Shown: one piece after another, positions 32,396-43,915 of the stretch
Position numbering within the stretch: the stretch's first letter is position 1
Layout of the letters: each line of letters starts with the position of its first letter
DNA from: Clostridiales bacterium
GTDB taxonomy: Bacteria; Bacillota; Clostridia; Lachnospirales; Lachnospiraceae
NCBI GenBank assembly: GCA_003343625.1
Contig: QAKV01000033.1
Coordinates: forward strand, 1 to 64,000
DNA length: 64,000 nucleotides
Direction: 5' to 3'
The notes under the pieces: generated by a model
The model's database searches: none
Told to the model about the DNA's origin: nothing
The model's input: the letters and a program-made list of their open reading frames with translations, nothing else
Program-made: the position numbers and the translations under genes

Positions 32396-33160
32396 ATGAA
32401 GCGAACGGTATGGGATCATAAGTGGATCCGGGACGGGATCCGGTTTCTCGGGACGGCAGCCATTCTGGCTGCCTCCTTTTTTGCGGGCAGACAGGCCGCC
32501 GTGCTGGTAAGCGGAGGGGATATGGGGATCGCGGGGGAGCAGGAGAACCGGGATCCCTATGAGAAAATGCAGAAATTCTGCGTGGTGGTGGACGCCGGGC
32601 ACGGGGGAAAGGATCCGGGAAAGGTAGGGATCAACGGAGCCCTGGAAGAGGAGATCAATCTGGATATCGCCATACGTCTGTCCGCGCTTTTGCGTCAGGC
32701 GGACGTGAAGACTGTGATGACCCGGGAAGATGAGAACGGCCTGTACGACGAGAGCGCGTCCAACAAAAAGGTACAGGACATGAAGCGCAGAATCGCCCTG
32801 ATGGAAGAGACCGACCCGGATCTGGTGGTGAGCATCCATCAGAACAGTTACGAGCAGGAGAACGTCAGGGGAGCTCAGACCTTTTTTTATACGGGAAGCG
32901 TCCAGGGACAGAGGCTGGCGGAAACCATCCAGACGCGCCTGGTGACAGGGCTTGATCCGGCCAATCACAGGACTGCGAAAGCCAATAACAGCTACTATCT
33001 GCTCAAGAAGACGTCGAAGCCCATCGCCATCGTGGAGTGCGGATTTTTGAGCAACCCGGAGGAAGCGGAGCTGCTGGCGGACCCGCTCTATCAGGAACGG
33101 GTGGCATGGCAGATCCATATGGGGATTCTGCAGTATCTGCATTGCAATGGCAGCGGGTAA
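32396..33160 (+). CDS. N-acetylmuramoyl-L-alanine amidase (Amidase_3, CwlD-like)
   Basis: The 254-aa product has an N-terminal membrane anchor (about 15-40) and a zinc amidase domain: His69 in VVVDAGHGGKDPG, Glu in GALEEEINLDIAIRL, His in VVSIHQNSYE and the catalytic Glu in PIAIVECGFLSNPEEA. It cleaves the lactyl-peptide bond of peptidoglycan; the size and single-domain layout resemble the sporulation amidase CwlD. It follows the GH18 gene by 77 bases and a promoter for the next gene lies in its 3' end. Confidence 0.92.
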   Translation: MKRTVWDHKWIRDGIRFLGTAAILAASFFAGRQAAVLVSGGDMGIAGEQENRDPYEKMQKFCVVVDAGHGGKDPGKVGINGALEEEINLDIAIRLSALLRQADVKTVMTREDENGLYDESASNKKVQDMKRRIALMEETDPDLVVSIHQNSYEQENVRGAQTFFYTGSVQGQRLAETIQTRLVTGLDPANHRTAKANNSYYLLKKTSKPIAIVECGFLSNPEEAELLADPLYQERVAWQIHMGILQYLHCNGSG

Positions 33161-33171
33161 GACGTTATAAT
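33142..33171 (+). promoter_or_regulatory. Promoter of the esterase-MATE genes
   Basis: TTGCAA (33142-33147) and TATAAT (33166-33171) are 18 bases apart and overlap the end of the amidase gene. Confidence 0.6.
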
Positions 33172-33217
33172 AAAGGGGATGGAGTGCATGCAGAAAAGAG
33201 AAGGAGGTACTTTCAGG

Positions 33218-34813
33218 ATGAACGGTTTTGCAGAGGCGAGAGTAAAGGTAAAACAGGGTTGGCTGCAGGGATACACGGCCGGACGGGTTAAAATTTTCAA
33301 GGGAATCCCCTACGCGGCGCCGCCTGTGGGAGAAAGGCGTTTTCGAAAGCCACAGGATCCCGGCCGGTGGCGCGGCGTTCGCCGGGCGGTGGAATATAGC
33401 GCTGCAGCGATACAGCAGGTGATGGAAAATCCGGAGGACGTTTCCAATGTGCACGGCGTTCCTCAGATGTTGGCTCCTTCTCAGTACGAGGAAGATTGCC
33501 TGTATCTGAACGTCTGGACTCCGGCGAACACCGCACAGGACAAGCTTCCGGTCTTTATCTGGGTGCATGGGGGCGGCCTGGTGGCCGGTTCCGGGGTGGA
33601 GTGTGTCTGCGATGGAGAAGGATTGGCCGGGCGAAAGGATATGGTGGTGGTGACGATCAATTATCGCCTGGGTTTTTTTGGCTTTTTCGCCCATCCCGAC
33701 CTGACAGAAGAGGGCGACGGGACTTCCGGCAACTATGCGTTCTATGATATCCGCAAGGCCTGCCTGTGGGTTAAGGAGAATATAGAGGCGTTCGGAGGAG
33801 ATCCGGAGCGCATTACCGTGGCCGGACAGTCCGGCGGCGCGGTTGCGGTGGGAGTTCTCCACGCGTCCCCTCTGATGAAGGGGATCATTCAGAGGGTTTC
33901 CATCGAAAGCGGACCGATTTTCTGGGGATTTATGAAACCGTCTTCCAGGCAGGAAATGGAGGAAAAGGGAAAGCGGTTTCTGGAAGCCATCCGCTGTGAC
34001 AGCATCGAGGAACTGCGCAAAAGAGATGCCTGGGAACTGTTCGATGCGTATCAGGAAATCTGCCGGGATCCCATGTATTTTACATATTGCGTGGACGGAC
34101 AATTTTTGCCGGACAAATACGAAAAGATTTTGGAAAGCGGAAGGTTCAACGATTTCGACGTGATGATCGGCAGCTGCGCGCAGGAAATCCTGCCGGGCGG
34201 AGAGGAAGGAATCCCGGTGGAGCTCTATGAAAAGAAGATCGCAGAGCTCTTTCCGGACGCTGTGGAGCGGATGAAAATCTGGTATCCTGCAGCGAGCGCC
34301 TGGGAGGCGAGAAAGCAGTGGTCCACTATCGCTTCCGATCTCATGCTCATGGGATCCGTCCGGTTGGCCGAGCTGTGCCATCAATACGGGCGCAAGGCAT
34401 ATGTCTGGCTGATGAACAAGGAAAATGAGACGGAGATGGGCCATCGGACGGGAAGCCCCCACTGCGCGGAAATGCCGTATGTTTTTGGACGCGTGGACAA
34501 GGGGGAACGAAATCCGTTTTTGGATTACCGTTGGGTGAAACAGGACTACGACTTCATGGAACTGATTCAGAATTACTGGTATCATTTCAGCGAGTGCGGG
34601 AATCCTCACAGCCAGGGCGCTCCGGAATGGAGGGCGTATGAACGGAATTTTGACGTCTGCATTCTGGGCAATGACCCTCATATGCTCTCTCAAAAGGAGC
34701 AGGAAAAATATGCCTACTATTATGGCAGGTTACGGTCCGGAGAGGTTTTTCCGGCAAAGGAAATGATGAGGAAAGGTTTGGATTGCGGCGGTGTGGAAAG
34801 GGGGAAGGCCTGA
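33218..34813 (+). CDS. Type-B carboxylesterase
   Basis: The 531-aa product belongs to the carboxylesterase/cholinesterase family of the alpha/beta-hydrolase fold. FKGIPYAAPPVGERRF, EDCLYLNVWTP, the oxyanion segment VFIWVHGGGLVAGSG and the nucleophile elbow VAGQSGGAVAVG are present; an acidic residue and a late His (MGHRTGSPHCAEMPYVFG) complete the triad. There is no signal peptide. I prefer ATG 33218 with AAGGAGG ten bases upstream. It is followed after 3 bases by a MATE exporter gene. Substrate unknown. Confidence 0.9.
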   Translation: MNGFAEARVKVKQGWLQGYTAGRVKIFKGIPYAAPPVGERRFRKPQDPGRWRGVRRAVEYSAAAIQQVMENPEDVSNVHGVPQMLAPSQYEEDCLYLNVWTPANTAQDKLPVFIWVHGGGLVAGSGVECVCDGEGLAGRKDMVVVTINYRLGFFGFFAHPDLTEEGDGTSGNYAFYDIRKACLWVKENIEAFGGDPERITVAGQSGGAVAVGVLHASPLMKGIIQRVSIESGPIFWGFMKPSSRQEMEEKGKRFLEAIRCDSIEELRKRDAWELFDAYQEICRDPMYFTYCVDGQFLPDKYEKILESGRFNDFDVMIGSCAQEILPGGEEGIPVELYEKKIAELFPDAVERMKIWYPAASAWEARKQWSTIASDLMLMGSVRLAELCHQYGRKAYVWLMNKENETEMGHRTGSPHCAEMPYVFGRVDKGERNPFLDYRWVKQDYDFMELIQNYWYHFSECGNPHSQGAPEWRAYERNFDVCILGNDPHMLSQKEQEKYAYYYGRLRSGEVFPAKEMMRKGLDCGGVERGKA

Positions 34814-34816
34814 CCC

Positions 34817-36199
34817 ATGAGCGTTCTTTCCAAACTGATTTATAAGGACCGGAAATTTTACCGGAATGTGACCGGAATCGCGTTGCCCATCGCGCTGCAG
34901 GGATTGATCACCACCGGCGTCAATATGATGGACACCGTCATGGTGGGCGCGGTAGGGGAAACAGAGCTTTCTGCAGTCTCTCTGGCGAACTCCTTCATCA
35001 ATGTTTTCCAGATTTTGTGTATGGGAATCGGGATGGGAGCTTCCGTTCTGGTATCCCGATATTATGGAATGGGGGAGCAGACCTCCATGCGCAAAGCGAT
35101 CGGGATCATGCTCCGGCTCTGCGGAGGGATTGCGGCGTTGTTCAGCCTGGCCATGCTGTTTTTCCCGGAGCAGATTATGCGGATCTACACCGGGGACGAG
35201 GCCATTATCGGGCAGGGGGTTCTCTACTTGCGGTGGTCTGTGGCGACCTGCTTTTTGCTGGGGCTGTCCGTTACGTGCGCTGTGATTTTGCGCTGCGTGG
35301 AGCAGGTAAAGATCCCCTTATACGCTTCCATTTTCGCTTTCTTCCTCAACGTAGGAGCCAACTATGTGTTTATTTTCGGGCACTTTGGGATGCCCCGGAT
35401 GGGGGTGGCCGGAGCGGCGCTCGGGACATTGATCGCCAGGATCTTGGAAACGGGAATTATCTGCGCTTTTCTGTTCCGGAAAGAAAAACAGATCGGCTTC
35501 CGGCTCCGTCACCTGTTCATGCCAGTGGGGGATCTGTGGAGGGAGTACCTGAGGATTTGCATTCCGGTGTTGATCAGCGACGGCATCTACGCTTTGGGAA
35601 ATAATTCCGTGGCCATGGTGATTGGCCGGCTGGGAGAGAGCTTTGTGGCGGCCAACGCTGTCACCAGCGTGACCCAGCAGCTGAGCTCGGTGATGATACA
35701 GGGGTTTGCGCAGGCTGCGGCCATCGTGACAGGACGGACGCTGGGAGAAGGAGATCGGAAAAAGGCGCAGGATCAGGGGTATGCGCTTCTGGGACTGGGA
35801 TTTGCTTTCGGCATTCTGGCGGCGGTGATCATTATGATCATCAGCGAACCCATGATCCGGGCATATGGCGTTTCGCCCCAGACAGCGGAGATCGCCAGGG
35901 CTCTGATGCGGGCCATCAGCATGGTAGTGGTGTTCCAGTGTACCAACAGCGTTATGACGAAAGGAACGCTGAGAGGCGGCGGGGATACGAAGGTTTTGAT
36001 GGTGGCGGACAATATTTTCCTGTGGCTGTTCTCCATTCCCCTGGGCGCCCTGGCCGGGCTCGTCTGGCACTGGCCTGCGTTCTGGATTTACACCCTGTTG
36101 AAGGTGGATCAGATTCTGAAATGTATCTGGTGCGTGTGGAGACTGCATAGCGGAAAATGGATCAAAAAAATTGCGACGGCCGGGGAAAAGGTCGCCTGA
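34817..36199 (+). CDS. MATE family multidrug/metabolite exporter
   Basis: The 460-aa integral membrane protein has about twelve predicted helices. Typical MATE stretches occur in both halves, such as GIALPIALQGLITTGVNMMDTVMVGAVGETELSAVSLAN and ANAVTSVTQQLSSVMIQGFAQAAAIVTGRTLGEG. It exports cationic or other small molecules using a sodium or proton gradient. It lies three bases after the esterase, which suggests the two are co-expressed. CyuA follows 16 bases later in the same direction. Confidence 0.92.
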   Translation: MSVLSKLIYKDRKFYRNVTGIALPIALQGLITTGVNMMDTVMVGAVGETELSAVSLANSFINVFQILCMGIGMGASVLVSRYYGMGEQTSMRKAIGIMLRLCGGIAALFSLAMLFFPEQIMRIYTGDEAIIGQGVLYLRWSVATCFLLGLSVTCAVILRCVEQVKIPLYASIFAFFLNVGANYVFIFGHFGMPRMGVAGAALGTLIARILETGIICAFLFRKEKQIGFRLRHLFMPVGDLWREYLRICIPVLISDGIYALGNNSVAMVIGRLGESFVAANAVTSVTQQLSSVMIQGFAQAAAIVTGRTLGEGDRKKAQDQGYALLGLGFAFGILAAVIIMIISEPMIRAYGVSPQTAEIARALMRAISMVVVFQCTNSVMTKGTLRGGGDTKVLMVADNIFLWLFSIPLGALAGLVWHWPAFWIYTLLKVDQILKCIWCVWRLHSGKWIKKIATAGEKVA

Positions 36200-36215
36200 T
36201 AAAGGATGAAATGGG

Positions 36216-37517
36216 ATGGAACTGACAAAAGAGCTTTGCGATATCTATGAGAAGCTGCTAAGGGAGGAGCTGCAGCCGGCCTTCGGATGCACCGAACCCA
36301 TTGCGGTCGCTTACTGCGCTGCCCGGGCCCGGGAAATTTTGGGGAGGCTTCCGGAGAGCGTGCTGGTGGAGGCTTCCGGCAACGTGATCAAAAACGTCAA
36401 GAGCGTGATCGTGCCCAACACCGGCGGAAGGAAGGGTCTCCCGGCAGCGGCCGCTGCCGGGATCATAGCGGGACGGGCTTCCCGGAAACTGGAGGTCATC
36501 GCCGACGTTTCGGACCGGCAACGGGAAGAAATCGGGGACTTCCTGAAACGGACGCGGATCGAAGTGCGCCCTCTGGAGGGAGGGGACAAGCTGGACGTGC
36601 GCATCGAGGTGAAAGCCGGCGGGGAGAGCGCCCTGGTGCGGCTGGCCAGAACCCATGCCAACATCGTCCGGGAGGAGAAGGACGGACAGGTGCTGCTGGA
36701 TCGGGAAAGCGAAGAGAACGGGGAACCCCCTGCGGGCGCCGGAGAAATCGGGCGGGACGGCAAAGGCGTTCTGACGGTGGAAAATATCGTTCGCTTCGCG
36801 CAAAAAGCCGATCTTTCGAAGGTGCAAGACGTGTTGGACCGACAGATTTCCTATAACTACGCCATCGCGCAGGAGGGAATTTCCCACGACTGGGGAGCGA
36901 ACGTGGGAAGCGTGCTTCTGAAAACCTGGGGCGACGACGTGCGCACCCGGGCGAAAGCTATGGCGGCGGCCGGATCGGATGCCCGTATGAGCGGCTGTGA
37001 GTTGCCGGTGGTGATCAACTCCGGCAGCGGCAATCAGGGCATCACAGTTTCGGTTCCGGTGATCGTGTATGCGCAGGAGCTGGGAGTTCCCCGAGAGGAA
37101 CTTTATCGGGCGCTGATCGTTTCCAATCTGATCGCGATCCACATCAAGAGCGGGATCGGCCCTCTGTCCGCTTTCTGCGGGGCGGTCAGCGCGGGCTGTG
37201 CGGCCGGCTGCGGCATCGCCTGGCTGATGGGCGGCCGGATGGAAGAGATCGCCCACACGCTGGTCAATTCCATCGCCATCGTTTCCGGAATCATATGCGA
37301 TGGGGCGAAGCCGTCCTGTGCCGGGAAAATCGCTTCTTCTGTAGACGCCGGAATCCTCGGTTACGCCATGTATCGGGAAGGGCAGCAGTTCTACGCGGAG
37401 GAGGGCATCGTGTCCAAAGGGGTGGAAAATACCATCCGCAATATCTGCCGCCTGGGAGCCAAAGGGATGTGCGGTACGGACGACGAGATCATCCGGATCA
37501 TGACCCACTGTGACTGA
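36216..37517 (+). CDS. cyuA: L-cysteine desulfidase / UPF0597 (YhaM) family
   Basis: The 433-aa product has the family pattern LREELQPAFGCTEPIAVAYCAA, VEASGNVIKNVKSVIVPNTGG, DWGANVGSVLL, NSGSGNQGITVSVPV and a C-terminal CAAGCGIAW...GIICDGAKPSCAGKIA, whose cysteines probably hold a [4Fe-4S] cluster. Relatives split L-cysteine into pyruvate, ammonia and sulfide. With the serine dehydratase at 14.5 kb it points to amino-acid fermentation to pyruvate. A rise in Gly/Pro near residue 165-180 (ENGEPPAGAGEIGRDGKG) is a local insertion of low complexity. Assignment to the family is firm, the substrate less so. Confidence 0.85.
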   Translation: MELTKELCDIYEKLLREELQPAFGCTEPIAVAYCAARAREILGRLPESVLVEASGNVIKNVKSVIVPNTGGRKGLPAAAAAGIIAGRASRKLEVIADVSDRQREEIGDFLKRTRIEVRPLEGGDKLDVRIEVKAGGESALVRLARTHANIVREEKDGQVLLDRESEENGEPPAGAGEIGRDGKGVLTVENIVRFAQKADLSKVQDVLDRQISYNYAIAQEGISHDWGANVGSVLLKTWGDDVRTRAKAMAAAGSDARMSGCELPVVINSGSGNQGITVSVPVIVYAQELGVPREELYRALIVSNLIAIHIKSGIGPLSAFCGAVSAGCAAGCGIAWLMGGRMEEIAHTLVNSIAIVSGIICDGAKPSCAGKIASSVDAGILGYAMYREGQQFYAEEGIVSKGVENTIRNICRLGAKGMCGTDDEIIRIMTHCD

Positions 37518-37540
37518 ACAAAGCCGGCGCATTGGATTGA

Positions 37541-37570
37541 TTTACAACCCGAAGCCCTCTGTGGTATACT
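37541..37570 (+). promoter_or_regulatory. Promoter of tsaC-rpiB-upp genes
   Basis: TTTACA (37541-37546) and TATACT (37565-37570) are 18 bases apart; TGG before the -10 box gives an extended -10. The start codon is 40 bases downstream. Confidence 0.6.
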
Positions 37571-37609
37571 GGATAGGGTTTGAAAGGAAAGCGGGAAGGA
37601 AACGAAGCG

Positions 37610-38671
37610 ATGAAGACGAAACTGGTGAAAATAGAAGAGGATTGTCCTGATCGGGAGAAGATCCGGGAGGCCGGAGAGATCCTGCGCCGCGGCGGCCTGG
37701 TGGCCTTTCCCACAGAGACCGTTTACGGGCTCGGAGGAGACGCCCTGAATCCGGATTCCTCGCGCAAGATCTATGCGGCGAAAGGACGCCCTTCCGACAA
37801 TCCGCTGATCGTTCATATCTGCAGATGGGAGGACATCCATCGGATTGCGGATCCGGTGCCCGAGGCAGCGGAGAAGCTGGCCCGGGCATTCTGGCCGGGG
37901 CCGCTGACGATGATTTTGAAGAAAACGGATCTGGTACCCGAAGAAACCACGGGCGGCCTGGACACAGTGGCAGTTCGCTTCCCTTCTGATCCGGTGGCCA
38001 GAGCGTTTATCGACGCGGCAGGCGGTTTCGTGGCGGCGCCCAGCGCCAACCGTTCCGGAAGGCCGAGCCCTACTCTGGCGAAGTACGTGCTGGAGGATAT
38101 GGACGGAAAAATCGAGATGATTCTGGACGGCGGCGAGGTAGGAATCGGTCTGGAATCCACGATCGTGGATCTGACTGGGGAGGAACCCATGATCCTGCGA
38201 CCGGGGTTCGTGACCAAAGAGATGCTGCAGGAAGTGCTGACACGGGTGGAAGTGGATCGAACCATTCTGGATCCGGACTGCCACCTCCGACCCAAAGCGC
38301 CCGGGATGCGATACCGCCATTACGCGCCTCAGGGAGAACTGATCATCGTGGAAGGAGAACGGGAAACGGTGATATCCGCCATCTGCGAAAAATGCGATGC
38401 CGCGAAGGCGAGAGGCGAACGGGTGGGAGTGATCGCCACCGACGAAACGGCGGATGCCTATCGGCAAGGCTGCAGGGCGGACAGCGTCAAGAGCGTGGGC
38501 AGCAGGAAGGACCAGGCTTCGGTGGGACACAGCCTGTATCGCATCCTGCGCGAATTCGATGACGAGGGGATGACGATGATGTTTTCGGAATCTTTTTCGG
38601 AGAGCGGATTCGGACAGGCGATCATGAACCGGCTGCAGAAAGCGGCCGGACATCGCGTGGAGAACGTTTGA
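37610..38671 (+). CDS. L-threonylcarbamoyladenylate synthase (Sua5 type)
   Basis: The 353-aa product makes threonylcarbamoyl-AMP for the t6A37 modification of ANN-decoding tRNAs. The YrdC/TsaC domain (GGLVAFPTETVYGLGGDAL, KIYAAKGRPSDNPLIVHI, FWPGPLTMILKK, FVAAPSANRSGRPSPT, GLESTIVDL) is followed by a C-terminal Sua5 domain (about 225-350; PGMRYRHYAPQG). I start at ATG 37610 with AAGGA upstream, and not at 37580. Next is rpiB, 26 bases after the stop. Confidence 0.95.
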   Translation: MKTKLVKIEEDCPDREKIREAGEILRRGGLVAFPTETVYGLGGDALNPDSSRKIYAAKGRPSDNPLIVHICRWEDIHRIADPVPEAAEKLARAFWPGPLTMILKKTDLVPEETTGGLDTVAVRFPSDPVARAFIDAAGGFVAAPSANRSGRPSPTLAKYVLEDMDGKIEMILDGGEVGIGLESTIVDLTGEEPMILRPGFVTKEMLQEVLTRVEVDRTILDPDCHLRPKAPGMRYRHYAPQGELIIVEGERETVISAICEKCDAAKARGERVGVIATDETADAYRQGCRADSVKSVGSRKDQASVGHSLYRILREFDDEGMTMMFSESFSESGFGQAIMNRLQKAAGHRVENV

Positions 38672-38697
38672 GCATTCATAGAAAAAGGAGGAGAAAA

Positions 38698-39126
38698 ATG
38701 GTTGCATTGGCGAGCGATCACGGGGGGTATGATCTGAAATGTCAGGTGATCCGCCGCCTCGAAGAGCGGGGAATCGAATATCGGGATTTCGGATGCTACG
38801 GAAAGGAGTCGTGCGATTATCCGGATTTCGGGAAAAAAGCGGCGGAAGCGGTGGCGGGCGGAGAATGCGAGCGGGGTGTGGTGATCTGTACCACCGGAAT
38901 CGGTATTTCCATCGCAGCCAACAAGGTGAAGGGGGTGCGCTGCGCCCTGTGCTCGGATCCTTACTGCGCGAAGATGACGCGCCTGCACAACGACGCCAAC
39001 ATGCTGGCGCTGGGCGGCGGGATCCTGGGAACCAACCTGGCGCTGGAGATTCTGGATACCTTTCTGGATACCCCGTTTTCAGGGGAGGAGAAGCATCTCC
39101 GGAGGATCAGGAAGATGGAAGACTGA
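38698..39126 (+). CDS. rpiB: Ribose 5-phosphate isomerase B
   Basis: The 142-aa product interconverts ribose 5-phosphate and ribulose 5-phosphate in the pentose phosphate pathway. [27 protein letters not shown], the catalytic Cys in [26 protein letters not shown] and the phosphate-binding [12 protein letters not shown] are all present. AAGGAGGAG precedes ATG 38698. Its product feeds nucleotide synthesis, which fits the downstream upp and dCMP deaminase genes. Confidence 0.95.
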   Translation: MVALASDHGGYDLKCQVIRRLEERGIEYRDFGCYGKESCDYPDFGKKAAEAVAGGECERGVVICTTGIGISIAANKVKGVRCALCSDPYCAKMTRLHNDANMLALGGGILGTNLALEILDTFLDTPFSGEEKHLRRIRKMED

Positions 39127-39163
39127 CGGAGAAAAGCGAAACGTACGAAAAAGGAGGAAGACC

Positions 39164-39793
39164 ATGTCTAAAACAGTTATTATGGATCACCCGCTGATCC
39201 AGCACAAAATCGGCCTGATTCGGAGGAAGGAGACGGGAACCAAGGATTTTCGTCAGACCATCGGGGAAATCGCGATGCTGATATGTTTTGAGGCTACCAG
39301 GGAACTCCCCCTGACGGAGGTGGAGATCGAAACGCCCATTTGCAAAGCCACGGCGAAGGAATTAAAGGGCAGAAAGATGGCCATCGTCCCCATCCTGCGG
39401 GCGGGACTCGGAATGGTGGACGGGGTGCTGCAGCTCATCCCGGCGGCGAAAGTGGGGCATATCGGCCTGTATCGCGATCCGGAGACCTTAAAGCCGGTGG
39501 AATACTACTGCAAGCTGCCGGCGGACTGTGCGGAGAGGGAAGTGTTCGTAGTGGATCCCATGCTGGCTACGGGAGGTTCGTCGGTAGCCGCAATCCAGAT
39601 GCTCAAGGACAAAGGCTGTAAAAAGATCCATTTTATGTGCATCATCGCGGCGCCGGAAGGGATCCGCGCCATGCAGGAGGCGCACCCGGATGTGGATCTG
39701 TATATAGGCGCGCTGGACGATCACCTCAACGACCACGGCTATATCGTACCTGGCCTGGGGGATGCCGGAGACCGGATTTTCGGGACGAAGTAA
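39164..39793 (+). CDS. upp: Uracil phosphoribosyltransferase
   Basis: The 209-aa product salvages uracil to UMP with PRPP. Hallmarks are [36 protein letters not shown], the PRPP loop [18 protein letters not shown] and the C-terminal [31 protein letters not shown] precedes ATG 39164. It lies in a nucleotide-metabolism run with rpiB and dCMP deaminase. Confidence 0.97.
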   Translation: MSKTVIMDHPLIQHKIGLIRRKETGTKDFRQTIGEIAMLICFEATRELPLTEVEIETPICKATAKELKGRKMAIVPILRAGLGMVDGVLQLIPAAKVGHIGLYRDPETLKPVEYYCKLPADCAEREVFVVDPMLATGGSSVAAIQMLKDKGCKKIHFMCIIAAPEGIRAMQEAHPDVDLYIGALDDHLNDHGYIVPGLGDAGDRIFGTK

Positions 39794-39843
39794 AAGATCC
39801 GCAAAGAGGGCGCGATATGCGCGAGACAGGGGGCAGAGGCGAA

Positions 39844-40323
39844 ATGAAACGCGACGATTATATTTCCTGGGACGAGTATTTTATGGGAGTGGCGAAACTG
39901 GCGGGGATGCGTTCCAAAGATCCCAATACCCAGGTGGGGGCCTGTATCGTCAGTCAGGACAACAAGATTCTGTCCATGGGCTACAACGGTTTTCCCATGG
40001 GCTGTTCGGACGATGAATTTCCATGGGAACGGGAGGGGGATATGCTGGATACCAAGTATCCGTATGTGACCCACAGCGAACTGAATGCCATTCTGAACTT
40101 CAGGGGAGGCAGCCTGGCGGGGGCCAAGCTGTACGTTTCCCTGTTCCCCTGCAACGAATGCGCCAAGGCGATCATTCAGAGCGGGATTTCAGAAGTGATT
40201 TACGATTGTGACAAGTATGCGGATACCCCGTCCGTACGGGCGTCCAAGCGGATGTTCCGGGCGGCGGGAGTTGCCTACCGCCCTTATGGGAAGAGCGGCC
40301 GCATCGTGAAAATGGAGCTGTAG
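39844..40323 (+). CDS. Deoxycytidylate deaminase
   Basis: The 159-aa product converts dCMP to dUMP for dTTP synthesis. It has the zinc motif THSELNAILN (His and catalytic Glu) and PCNECAKAII (two Cys ligands), preceded by SKDPNTQVGACIVSQDNKILSMGYNGFP. ATG 39844 follows GGGGGCAGAGGCGAA, a modest site; an ATG at 39817 would add nine residues. It is 50 bases after upp. Confidence 0.92.
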   Translation: MKRDDYISWDEYFMGVAKLAGMRSKDPNTQVGACIVSQDNKILSMGYNGFPMGCSDDEFPWEREGDMLDTKYPYVTHSELNAILNFRGGSLAGAKLYVSLFPCNECAKAIIQSGISEVIYDCDKYADTPSVRASKRMFRAAGVAYRPYGKSGRIVKMEL

Positions 40324-40368
40324 AGAGGGAGGATGAAGTCCACATCCGCCCGTGACAGGAGGAAACGG

Positions 40369-41580
40369 ATGAAATCAATTCGGCACAAGACTGCCGGCCC
40401 AAAAGGGATCGGGACGATCGCAAAAAGGACGGCAGCGGCTGTTTTGACGGGGGCGATTTGTGCGGGGCTGTGCGCACTTCCCGTACAGGCGGATACGGAT
40501 ACGATCAACTCCCTGCGGGAACAGATCGACCAGGCGGAAGAAATCAAGAAGGCCGCGGAAGATGCGAAAGATGCGACGGAGGACAATATCGATAATCTGG
40601 ATCAGGCCAGAGACTCCCTCCAGGGGCAGCTGGACGGGCTGACACAGGATCTGACTGCGATCAGCCAGAACCTTGAGGAAATCGAAAGCGATATCATCGA
40701 TAAAAACGAGGAGATCCGCCAGGCCCAGGAAAAGCTGGAGCAGGCCAGGGCTGCGGAAGAAGCGCAGTATGCGGCCATGAAAAAGCGCCTCCGGTTTCTC
40801 TATGAGGATCACAATCAGACCTATTTTGAGATTTTGGCCAATTCGGAAGGGTTTTCGGACCTGCTCAACCAGAGCCTTTATATCGAGAAGCTCCATGAGT
40901 ACGACAGGAAGATGCTGGCCCAGTACAAGGCGCAGAGAGAAGCGGTGGAAGAACTGGAAGCGCGGCTGGAACAGGAAAAGGAGGAGCTGGACGAGCTGCA
41001 GGCTCAGGCAGAGGCGGAAAAAGGGAAGATCACCGATAGCGTGAACAGCACCAGGAGCGGCATCGCAGGCTACTCCGATCAGATCGCCGCAGCGCAGCAG
41101 CAGGCAGACGCCCTGGCAGAACAGATCAGCCAGCAGGAAGAGGATATAGAAGCCCTTAAGAAACAGCTGGAGGAGGAACTCGCAAAATCCAGACTGGCAA
41201 GACAATCCAGCTGGAGGGATATTTCGGAAGTGACCTTTACGGAAGATGACAGGTACCTGTTGGCTAACCTGATCTACTGTGAAGCGGGGAATCAGCCCTA
41301 TGAAGGGCAGGTGGCGGTCGGCGCTGTGGTGATCAACCGGGTTTTGAGCTCCGTCTACCCCAATACCGTTTCCGGAGTGATCTATCAGTACAAACAGTTC
41401 GCCCCGGTGCTGGACGGCCATCTCGCCCTGGCCCTGGCCGAGAACCGGGCCACGGAATCCTGTTACCGGGCGGCGGACGAAGCCATGAGCGGCTATACCA
41501 ATGTGGGACAATGCGTTTATTTCAGAACGCCCATTCCGGGGCTTTCCGGAATCCAGATCGGAGACCATATTTTCTATTGA
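40369..41580 (+). CDS. Secreted coiled-coil protein with SleB-like cell-wall hydrolase domain
   Basis: The 403-aa product begins with a signal peptide (about 1-42, cleavage near PVQA-DT). A PcsB/EnvC-like coiled coil rich in Gln, Glu and Ala follows (about 44-285). The Hydrolase_2 (SleB) domain comes last: NLIYCEAGNQPYEGQVAVGAVVINRV with the catalytic Glu, then GVIYQYKQFAPVLDG. The coiled coil probably tethers it to the division machinery while the C-domain cuts peptidoglycan. ATG 40369 has AGGAGG at good distance; ATG 40333 is too close to its site. Confidence 0.9.
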   Translation: MKSIRHKTAGPKGIGTIAKRTAAAVLTGAICAGLCALPVQADTDTINSLREQIDQAEEIKKAAEDAKDATEDNIDNLDQARDSLQGQLDGLTQDLTAISQNLEEIESDIIDKNEEIRQAQEKLEQARAAEEAQYAAMKKRLRFLYEDHNQTYFEILANSEGFSDLLNQSLYIEKLHEYDRKMLAQYKAQREAVEELEARLEQEKEELDELQAQAEAEKGKITDSVNSTRSGIAGYSDQIAAAQQQADALAEQISQQEEDIEALKKQLEEELAKSRLARQSSWRDISEVTFTEDDRYLLANLIYCEAGNQPYEGQVAVGAVVINRVLSSVYPNTVSGVIYQYKQFAPVLDGHLALALAENRATESCYRAADEAMSGYTNVGQCVYFRTPIPGLSGIQIGDHIFY

Positions 41581-41596
41581 GTATCGATAAATTTGT

Positions 41597-42124
41597 TCAG
41601 ACCGGGAGAAGTTCGCGCGAATTCTCCCGGTCGAATTCGTTTATGGGAGCGAGGAGCTCGGAGAGTTCTCCGCCGTAGAGCCGGGATAACAGCCTGTTCA
41701 GAGCCGAGAGCGCTTCCCTGAGCCTGTCCACGGAAAGCAGGCCGTTTTGGGAGGCGGTCACAAGCTCGTCCATATCCACGATCTTGATAAAACCGTCGGG
41801 ATAGACGATCACATCTACCAGCAGATCCGTTACCGTCAGAGAGTTGGTATCTTTTTCATATATTGGGGAAATAATATCGCAGTAATAATAAAGAAGCGTA
41901 TGATCCGCACGATAGAATTTGCTGATCTTATACCCTTCTTTCAGATAATAGCAGGAATAACCGTGATCCATGTTTTTCTTCGGGCGGATGGTGCGCCAGG
42001 ACGTGACGAGAGTATCATCCCCGAAGAAAAGGATGACGTCATCGAAAAGCGGGATGCATTCTTCGGGAATCAGCCGTTTCCGATACAGCCAGGGTATGGA
42101 ATCGTTTTGATCAAAATCCTTCAT
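41597..42124 (-). CDS. DUF402 domain protein
   Basis: The 175-aa product resembles DUF402 proteins: GYSCYYLKEGYKISKFYRADHTLLYYYCDIISPIYEKDTNSLTVTDLLVDVIVYPDGFIKIVDMDEL. The family shares the FomD fold and includes nucleotide hydrolases; the conserved Tyr and Asp residues of the core are present. It converges on the SleB-like gene. It is AT-richer than its surroundings. Specific function is not known to me. Confidence 0.75.
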   Translation of the reverse strand: MKDFDQNDSIPWLYRKRLIPEECIPLFDDVILFFGDDTLVTSWRTIRPKKNMDHGYSCYYLKEGYKISKFYRADHTLLYYYCDIISPIYEKDTNSLTVTDLLVDVIVYPDGFIKIVDMDELVTASQNGLLSVDRLREALSALNRLLSRLYGGELSELLAPINEFDRENSRELLPV

Positions 42125-42145
42125 GGCGGCTCCTTTGCGATATGA

Positions 42146-43907
<1,762 letters not shown>

Positions 43908-43915
43908 AAAGGTTT

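Noticed and set aside
41600..41632. Terminator between the SleB-like gene and the DUF402 gene
   Set aside because: The GACCGGGAGAA hairpin lacks a T tract on either strand and overlaps the coding end of the DUF402 gene.
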